Both the position numbers and the translations under genes were made by a program. A DNA stretch of 54,993 nt from an uncultured Clostridia bacterium. GTDB taxonomy: Bacteria; Bacillota; Clostridia; Christensenellales; Aristaeellaceae. The number at the start of each line of letters is the position of its first letter. Position 1 is the stretch's first letter. Where the stretch lies: positions 1 through 54,993 of the forward strand of contig CAKTUU010000012.1 of assembly GCA_934621505.1 (NCBI GenBank), read 5' to 3'. Under the pieces are notes generated by a model. The model was not told the origin of the DNA and made no database searches. It saw nothing but the letters and a program-made list of their open reading frames with translations. Below, piece after piece: positions 49,910 to 54,993 of this stretch.

Positions 49910-52003
49910 ATGCGTTATACCTTTGCACTGGCAGGAAATCAAAACAGCGGAAAAACCACCCTTTTTAATCAGCTCACCGGCAGCAACCAGCATGTGGGAA
50001 ACTGGCCCGGCGTAACGGTGGAGCAAAAAACAGGCACGCTGCTGCATCACCATCACGGGGGACAGGCTCATATCGGCCTGCCCCGCCGGGTCCGGAAGGA
50101 CGGCGAACTGCCGGAGGACTGCTCGGATGTAACCATTGTGGACTTGCCGGGAATCTATTCCCTCAGTCCGTATTCTCTGGAGGAAATCGTCAGCCGGAAC
50201 TTTATCGTCAAGGATAAGCCGGATGTGGTTATTAACATTGTGGACGCTACCAACCTGGAACGCAACCTGTACCTGACGCTGCAACTGCTGCAGCTGGGCC
50301 GTCCCGTTGTGGTGGCCCTGAATATGATGGACGAGGTGCGGGGCCGGGGCGATGCCATCGACCTGAAAGCCATGGAAAAGGGCCTGGGCGTGCCGGTAAT
50401 TGCCATTTGCGCCCGCAAGGGCGAAGGGCTGGACGAACTGGTGCGCCGCACCATGGAGGTGGCGGAAAAACGCCAGCTGCCCGCCAAGCTGGATATTTGC
50501 GACGGCGCGGCGCACGAGGCCCTGCACGCCATCACCCATCTGGTGGAAAAGCCCGCCATGGCGCTGGGGGTTACCCCGCTGTACGCCGCCACCAAGCTGT
50601 TTGAGGGCGACAAGCCCATGGAGGAGGAACTGAACCTGACGGAGGATGTGCGCCACATTATTGGCGAAATCCTGTCCGCCATGGAAAAGGACGTGGGCAT
50701 GGAACGGGCCGCCGTGATGGCGGATACCCGGTACCGCTTTATTGAAAAGCTGCTGTCTGCCTGCTATAAGCGGGGAAGCGACGACAGCCATACCGTTACA
50801 GACCGCATTGACAATGTGCTGACCCATCCGGTGCTGGCCATTCCGGTCTTTTTGCTGATGATGCTGCTGGTGTTCTACATTACCTTTGGTCCCATTGGCA
50901 GCTGGCTGGCGGATGGCTTCAGCGCTCTGGTCAACCGCGGCATAGACCTGATTTCTCAGGGGCTCGTCCGTGCAGGCGTGGCGGACTGGGTGCATGACCT
51001 GCTGGTAGGCGGCGTGCTGACCGGCGTTGGCAGCGTGCTGTCTTTCCTGCCGACCATTCTGATTTTGTTCCTGCTGCTGTCCATCCTGGAGGACAGCGGC
51101 TACATGGCCCGTGCGGCCTTCCTGATGGATAAGCCTTTGCGCAGGCTGGGATTAAACGGCCGCAGCTTTATCCCCATGATGATGGGTTTTGGCTGCACCG
51201 TGCCCGCCGTTATGAGCGCGCGCAGCATGAACAACCAGCGGGACCGCCGCTTTACCATCATGCTGACGCCCTTTATGAGCTGCGGCGCCAAGGTGCCCAT
51301 TTACGCCCTGTTTGCCCGGGCCTTTTTTGGCGGAAACCAGCTGGGGGTTATGTGCGTGTTTTATCTCACGGGCATAGCGGTGTCCATTCTGGTTGGATTG
51401 TTTTTAAAACACTTTGTGTTTCACGGCGACGCGGCTCCGTTTATTATGGAGCTGCCCGCCTACCGTCTGCCCACCCCCATGAATGTGGGCCGTCAGATGT
51501 GGGATAAGGCCAGGGACTTTATCCACCGGGCCTTTACCGTGATTTTTCTGGCCACGCTGATTGTGTGGTTCCTGCAAAGCTTTACCTTCCGCCTGACGCC
51601 TGCTGCCGGAATGGAAAGCAGCATGCTGGGCGTTATCGCCGGGTCCATCGCGCCCATTTTTAGGCCGGCGGGCTTTGGCACGGTGCAGGCTTCCACCGCC
51701 GTGCTTACCGGTCTGATGGCCAAGGAAAGCGTGGTCAGCACCCTGGCCGTGCTGGCGGGTGTGGACGCGGAAAGCGCCCAGATGCTCACCGCTTTGCACA
51801 CGGTGTTTCCATCGGTGCTTAGCGCGGTATCCTTTCTGGTGTTTGTGCTGCTGTACATGCCCTGCGTGGCGTCCGTGGCCGCCATGCGCCGGGAGATGGA
51901 AAGCGGCCGCTGGGCCGTGGCTGCGGTGGCCGCTCAAACCGGACTGGCCTGGGTCGCGGCTGCGGTGGTGTATCAGGCAGGCCGCCTGCTGCTGGGGCTG
52001 TGA
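49910..52003 (+). CDS. feoB: Ferrous iron transport GTPase FeoB
   Basis: This 697-residue protein has an N-terminal GTPase domain (G1 GNQNSGKT at 9-16, G3 DLPGIYSL, G4 NMMD), a helical regulatory domain and a multi-pass membrane part with the FeoB signature GFGCTVPAVMSARSM and a second Gate region (GLMAKESVVSTLA). It imports Fe(II), the form present without oxygen. ATG 49910 is chosen over GTG 49886 because AGTGGGG lies at the proper distance and the GTPase domain begins at once. There is a one-base gap pattern with its neighbours: FeoA before, the small Cys-rich protein two bases after. Confidence 0.95.
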   Translation: MRYTFALAGNQNSGKTTLFNQLTGSNQHVGNWPGVTVEQKTGTLLHHHHGGQAHIGLPRRVRKDGELPEDCSDVTIVDLPGIYSLSPYSLEEIVSRNFIVKDKPDVVINIVDATNLERNLYLTLQLLQLGRPVVVALNMMDEVRGRGDAIDLKAMEKGLGVPVIAICARKGEGLDELVRRTMEVAEKRQLPAKLDICDGAAHEALHAITHLVEKPAMALGVTPLYAATKLFEGDKPMEEELNLTEDVRHIIGEILSAMEKDVGMERAAVMADTRYRFIEKLLSACYKRGSDDSHTVTDRIDNVLTHPVLAIPVFLLMMLLVFYITFGPIGSWLADGFSALVNRGIDLISQGLVRAGVADWVHDLLVGGVLTGVGSVLSFLPTILILFLLLSILEDSGYMARAAFLMDKPLRRLGLNGRSFIPMMMGFGCTVPAVMSARSMNNQRDRRFTIMLTPFMSCGAKVPIYALFARAFFGGNQLGVMCVFYLTGIAVSILVGLFLKHFVFHGDAAPFIMELPAYRLPTPMNVGRQMWDKARDFIHRAFTVIFLATLIVWFLQSFTFRLTPAAGMESSMLGVIAGSIAPIFRPAGFGTVQASTAVLTGLMAKESVVSTLAVLAGVDAESAQMLTALHTVFPSVLSAVSFLVFVLLYMPCVASVAAMRREMESGRWAVAAVAAQTGLAWVAAAVVYQAGRLLLGL

Positions 52004-52005
52004 CA

Positions 52006-52167
52006 ATGGGCAAGGTGCTGAATGTGCTGATTCCTGTACTGGTGCTGGGCTACGGCGTTTATCTGGCTGTGGGCATGGTTCGCCGCCGCGGCTGCGGTCA
52101 TTGCGGCGGATGTCCCATGGCGGGGCATTGTCAATTCAATGGAAAAGAGGATTCCAAAGATGCGTGA
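52006..52167 (+). CDS. FeoB-associated Cys-rich membrane protein
   Basis: This 53-residue gene is found only by reading the short frames. It has one hydrophobic helix (residues 3-24) and a cytoplasmic end with CGHCGGCPMAGHC, five cysteines in thirteen residues. Such small proteins often follow feoB in Firmicutes (FeoB_associated family) and may act like FeoC or bind iron. It starts two bases after feoB and overlaps nrdG by eight bases. Confidence 0.85.
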   Translation: MGKVLNVLIPVLVLGYGVYLAVGMVRRRGCGHCGGCPMAGHCQFNGKEDSKDA

Positions 52168-52687
52168 AAAAACCGATACCATTCGTTTGTTTGGTCTGGT
52201 GGGCGATTCCATTGTGGATGGCCCCGGCTTCCGGGTGAGCATTTTCACCCAGGGCTGCCCCCATCACTGCCCCGGCTGCCACAATCCGGGCAGCCACGAT
52301 TTTGAGGCGGGCACGGTCTGGACGCTGGATGACGTAGAAAAGAAATTTACCGGCAATCCTCTGCTTAGCGGCATCACCCTGTCCGGGGGCGAACCCTTTG
52401 CCCAGGCGGCGGCCTGCGCCGAACTGGCGCGGCGGGCCCATCAGAAGGGGCTGAACGTGTGGGTTTATTCCGGCTACACCTATGAAAAGCTGCTGGAAAA
52501 GGCCCAAGCGGAGGAAGGGGTGGACGCGCTGCTGAAGGAGGCGGACGTGCTGGTGGACGGGCCGTTTCTGCTGGCGGAAAGGTCGCTGGAACTGGATTTT
52601 CGCGGCAGCCGGAATCAGCGCCTGATTGATTTGCAGGCCAGCAGACAAAAGGGCGGCGTGGTGCTGTACACCCCGCCGGAATGGTAA
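52160..52687 (+). CDS. nrdG: Anaerobic ribonucleoside-triphosphate reductase activating protein
   Basis: This 175-residue radical SAM enzyme has the Cx3Cx2C motif at Cys33, Cys37 and Cys40 (TQGCPHHCPGCHNP), a DGPGFR start and the SGGEPFAQ motif. It makes the glycyl radical on NrdD, needed for deoxynucleotide synthesis without oxygen. ATG 52160 is preferred over ATG 52139 because AAGAGG sits nine bases before it. NrdD, its usual neighbour, is not in this operon; NrdG also needs an iron-sulfur cluster, which fits the link with feoAB. Confidence 0.93.
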   Translation: MREKTDTIRLFGLVGDSIVDGPGFRVSIFTQGCPHHCPGCHNPGSHDFEAGTVWTLDDVEKKFTGNPLLSGITLSGGEPFAQAAACAELARRAHQKGLNVWVYSGYTYEKLLEKAQAEEGVDALLKEADVLVDGPFLLAERSLELDFRGSRNQRLIDLQASRQKGGVVLYTPPEW

Positions 52688-52696
52688 AGGATAAAG

Positions 52697-53674
52697 ATGA
52701 AAAGAATCATGCTTTTGGCCACAGGCGGCACCATCGCCTGCACCAACGGAAATCACGGCTTGGAGCCGACCCTTCATGGCCGGAATCTGCTGGAAGCCAT
52801 TCAGGCCGAACTGCCCTGCGCTGTGGACGCGCAGGATGTGTTCCTGATGGATTCCAGCAATATGCAGCCTGAGGAATGGAGCGCTCTGGCCCGCGCTGTT
52901 GACGGCGCTTTGCAAAGCTATGACGGCGTGGTCATTACCCACGGCACCGACACCATGGCGTACACCGCCGCCGCACTGTCCTTTATGCTGGCGGGTGTGG
53001 GCAAGCCGGTGATTTTAACGGGATCCCAGCTGCCGCTGGCCCATCCCCTGACGGACGGCAGGCTGAATCTGCTGCGGGCGATTCACGCGGCCATGGCGGA
53101 TATCAGCGGCGTCTACGTCTGCTTTGACAACCAGCTGATTTCCGGCGTGCGCTGCGTTAAAACCCATACCTCCTCCATGAACGCTTTTTCCAGTGTCAAC
53201 GAGCCGCCCGCCGGATACTTTGATGTGGAGGGGCTGCACATTGACCATCCCCAGCCATATTTGCCGCTGGAGCAGCCCTACCGCCTGCGGGATGGGATTG
53301 ACCCACGGGTGTTTTTGCTGAAGCTGGTGCCCGGCACATCGCCGGATGTGCTGCGCTTTGTCAAAACCGCAGGGTATCGCGGTCTGGTGATCGAGGCATT
53401 TGGGCTGGGCGGCCTGCACTACATTCGCCGCAATCTGGTGGAAACCCTGGGCCAGTTGGTGGACAGCGGCATCTATCTGGTGGTGGTCAGCCAGTGCCTG
53501 TACGAAAAGGCCAACCTGAACGTATATGAGGTAGGCCATGGGCTGGTGCGGGATTGCATCCTTAGCGGGCGGGACATGACCACGGAGGCCGCCGTGTGCA
53601 AAATGATGTGGGCCCTGGCACAGGAGGAGCCCGCGAAATGGTTGAATCACCGGCTGGTGGGGGAATACCGCTGA
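52697..53674 (+). CDS. ansA: L-asparaginase, type I (cytoplasmic)
   Basis: This 325-residue enzyme turns asparagine into aspartate and ammonia. It has the catalytic threonines in LLATGGTIACT (Thr12 region) and THGTDTMAYTA, no signal peptide, and the C-terminal allosteric-type domain of the AnsA class. The start is nine bases after nrdG. Its stop shares a base with the next start (TGATG). Confidence 0.92.
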   Translation: MKRIMLLATGGTIACTNGNHGLEPTLHGRNLLEAIQAELPCAVDAQDVFLMDSSNMQPEEWSALARAVDGALQSYDGVVITHGTDTMAYTAAALSFMLAGVGKPVILTGSQLPLAHPLTDGRLNLLRAIHAAMADISGVYVCFDNQLISGVRCVKTHTSSMNAFSSVNEPPAGYFDVEGLHIDHPQPYLPLEQPYRLRDGIDPRVFLLKLVPGTSPDVLRFVKTAGYRGLVIEAFGLGGLHYIRRNLVETLGQLVDSGIYLVVVSQCLYEKANLNVYEVGHGLVRDCILSGRDMTTEAAVCKMMWALAQEEPAKWLNHRLVGEYR

Positions 53675-54057
53675 TGCGTCTGCTGCTGATTGAGGATGAA
53701 CGAAAGCTGTCGGCAGCCCTGTGCAAACTGCTGCAACAGGAACAGTATGTGGTGGACGCGGCTTATACCGGCCCTCAGGGGCTGGACGCCGGGCTCAGCG
53801 GCATTTATGACGCGATCATTCTGGATGTGATGCTGCCGGGCATGGACGGCTTCGCCGTCCTTTCCGCCCTGCGCAGGGAGGGCGTTACCACGCCTGTGCT
53901 GATGCTGACCGCCCGGGGAGATTTGGACGACCGGGTGCGCGGGCTGGGCTTGTCCATTGCGCAAAGCATTATTCAGCTGCATAAAGGCCGTATCTTTGTA
54001 GAAAGTGATCCCGCATCGGGCACAAGATTTACGGCGGTTTTGATGGATTTAGAATAA
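53674..54057 (+). pseudogene. Response regulator-histidine kinase deletion chimera
   Basis: This is a 127-residue open frame. Residues 1-90 are an OmpR-type receiver (acidic Glu7-Asp8, phosphoacceptor Asp51 in LDVMLPGMDGF, Thr79). Instead of continuing to the conserved Lys and the DNA-binding domain, the sequence goes from DDRVRGL straight into GLSIAQSIIQLHKGRIFVES and GTRFTAVL, the G2 box and last strands of a histidine kinase ATPase domain. The junction is near 53940-53950. An in-frame deletion between a regulator gene and the following kinase gene explains this; both proteins have a Gly-Leu at this point. It lacks DNA binding, dimerisation and kinase activity. It starts through TGATG from ansA. 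Confidence 0.85.
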
Positions 54058-54060
54058 ATA

Positions 54061-54106
54061 TTTCAATTTCATTTCAAAAATATTTCGTTTTTCAACCTTA
54101 TTTCAA
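54061..54106 (+). promoter_or_regulatory. Two pairs of TTTCAA direct repeats (OmpR-type operator)
   Basis: TTTCAA occurs at 54061, 54072, 54090 and 54101. Within each pair the spacing is 11 bases, one helical turn, as in PhoB/OmpR-family boxes. The last box lies just downstream of the -35 position of a TATACT -10 element (54118-54123). It is probably the target of the response regulator whose gene has been truncated directly upstream. Confidence 0.72.
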
Positions 54107-54117
54107 ACTTCCGCTTT

Positions 54118-54164
54118 TATACTATTCGCTGTTCCAAGGGAAAACCTGGAACAGTGAATTTTTT
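54118..54164 (+). promoter_or_regulatory. -10 element and leader hairpin of the (N/D)Gxx protein gene
   Basis: TATACT (54118-54123) lacks a good -35, as expected for an activated promoter. CTGTTCCA (54129-54136) and TGGAACAG (54147-54154) form an 8-bp hairpin at the start of the transcript, followed by TGAATTTTTT. This could protect the RNA end or end some transcripts early. The ribosome binding site GGAGGG follows. Confidence 0.6.
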
Positions 54165-54178
54165 GGAGGGAAGAAAGT

Positions 54179-54817
54179 ATGAAAAACAAAAAGATGTTGG
54201 CGGTTCTATCGATTCTGTGTGTGCTGACGCTGGCGTTCAGCACTGCCTTTGCGGCAGGCACAAAAGAAAAAAACGGGATGAAGAACGGCATGACCAACGG
54301 TATGAAAAACGGTATGACCAACGGCATGAAGAACGGGGGCGTTAACGGCGCTAAAAACGGCTTGCAGAACGGTCTGCCCAACGGCGCAACCAACGGCATG
54401 AAAAACGGCGCGGTGGATGGGGCCAAAGATGGGATGAAGAACGGTCTGCCCAACGGCATGACAAACGGAATGGTAGACGGCATGAAGAATGGCAAGGTGA
54501 ACGGCGATAAGCCTCAGGACCAGACCGATGAGCAGCCGGATAGTCAGCCTGATATGAAACCGGACGACCAGCCCGACGCAAAGCCGGCCGAACCGTCGGA
54601 TGAACAGCCGGATCAAACGAAGGATGCCTCCAATGCGCCTATGGATGCGGCTTTGGCGAAGCAATTGTACAGCGATGGCAGTTTGACTCAGGAACAGTAC
54701 AACGCTTTGACGGAAGCGCTGGATGGGCAGTCGGCTGCAACGCTGCAGACATTGCTGGATGGCAATTACATTTCCCAGGAACTATACGACGTTCTGATTG
54801 CGGCTCTGCAAAAGTAA
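54179..54817 (+). CDS. Secreted protein of (N/D)Gxx tetrapeptide repeats with SHOCT-like C terminus
   Basis: I do not know this family. The 212-residue protein has a signal peptide (residues 1-25, cut near AFA-AGT), then 20 consecutive four-residue units (residues 32-111) of the form (N/D)-G-x-x, mostly NGMK, NGMT, NGLP. A spacer with repeated QPD and KPD units follows (about 113-150). Two related helical hairpins close the protein (LYSDGSLTQEQYNALTEAL and LLDGNYISQELYDVLIAAL). There is no sorting signal. Regular Gly with Asn every fourth residue could form a stacked turn or solenoid and bind ions, but this is speculation. It is controlled by TTTCAA boxes and followed by a terminator. Confidence 0.8.
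   Translation: MKNKKMLAVLSILCVLTLAFSTAFAAGTKEKNGMKNGMTNGMKNGMTNGMKNGGVNGAKNGLQNGLPNGATNGMKNGAVDGAKDGMKNGLPNGMTNGMVDGMKNGKVNGDKPQDQTDEQPDSQPDMKPDDQPDAKPAEPSDEQPDQTKDASNAPMDAALAKQLYSDGSLTQEQYNALTEALDGQSAATLQTLLDGNYISQELYDVLIAALQK
54272..54511 (+). repeat. Twenty in-frame 12-bp units encoding (N/D)Gxx
   Basis: The units keep AACGG or GATGG in the first five bases (or close variants) while the third and fourth codons vary (Met, Leu, Ala, Val, Gly, Lys then Lys, Thr, Pro, Val, Gln). All 20 stay in frame with no break, so length may vary between strains by slippage. Confidence 0.85.
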
Positions 54818-54826
54818 AGGTACGAT

Positions 54827-54855
54827 AGGTCCCCGGTCAGACGGGGGCCTGTTTT
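54827..54855 (+). terminator. Terminator after the (N/D)Gxx protein gene
   Basis: AGGTCCCCG pairs with CGGGGGCCT around GTCAGA, followed by GTTTT. The last 138 bases of the window are AT-rich; an isolated TATAAT at 54927-54932 lacks a well-spaced -35, and no gene start is visible before the edge. Confidence 0.85.
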
Positions 54856-54993
54856 AATACCGTTTCACTCTCTTGTTAGAAACGTTAACCTACTTTATCG
54901 AGGGGCCATTTGAAAAAATGTTGAGATATAATACATAGGTAACAGAAAAGGAAAGAAAAAAGAGAACTCAAGTGGTAAGATAGGAGTATCAAC

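Noticed and set aside
54272..54511. CRISPR array or satellite repeat
   Set aside because: The 12-bp units are in frame within a secreted protein gene and have no spacers.
54910..54932. Promoter at the right edge
   Set aside because: TTGAAA and TATAAT are only 11 bases apart, too close for SigA; no gene start follows before the window ends.

Overview
The window is bacterial chromosome, about 55 kb, with AGGAGG-type ribosome binding sites, a class B sortase with two proteins carrying PQTGD-type sorting signals, and dense, partly overlapping operons. This points to a Gram-positive Firmicute of the Clostridia type, probably an anaerobe (anaerobic ribonucleotide reductase activase, FeoAB ferrous iron uptake). 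Core genes look GC-rich. A few inserted genes are visibly AT-rich.

Positions 1 to about 19.3 kb are the right end of a siphovirus-type prophage that continues off the left edge. It runs tape measure, distal tail, an AT-rich acetyltransferase with its own promoter and terminator (a moron), a very large tail/receptor-binding protein that seems to start at CTG, a protein with two carbohydrate-binding repeats, holin, endolysin, a SHOCT-like small protein, two large serine recombinases, and an AT-rich two-gene cassette (DUF6414-like protein plus Clp-type AAA ATPase) that matches the architecture of the Dodola anti-phage system. A decayed AraC-type fragment lies between the prophage and the host operon.

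Positions 19.7-27.6 kb are an aromatic amino acid operon: aroF, tyrA, aroB, pheA, an aroE-aroK fusion and aroQ. A split transketolase that can supply erythrose 4-phosphate follows from its own promoter. The operon is preceded by a consensus promoter and a 30-residue leader peptide rich in Phe and Tyr codons, followed by competing hairpins and a terminator. This is a classical ribosome-mediated Phe/Tyr attenuator.

Positions 27.6-46.8 kb are a surface and signalling region: an acetyltransferase and a membrane protein on the minus strand; a vWA protein, PP2C phosphatase and Ser/Thr kinase triad; a sortase B and its likely substrate; a minus-strand operon with a membrane protein carrying three cytoplasmic YTPNEE-type repeats, a secreted SH3-like protein and a CbxX-type AAA ATPase; then a TetR regulator, a parvulin-like foldase and a 1620-residue LPQTG wall protein.

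Positions 46.9-55 kb hold a KDPG aldolase-VOC fusion, a 270-bp chain of hairpins bounded by inverted repeats, and an operon of glycosyltransferase, feoA, feoB, a Cys-rich FeoB partner, nrdG and asparaginase. It ends in a 127-residue chimera made by fusing the start of a response regulator to the end of a histidine kinase. Next to it, a promoter with two pairs of TTTCAA boxes drives a secreted protein built from 20 (N/D)Gxx tetrapeptides. No rRNA, tRNA or CRISPR array was recognised.
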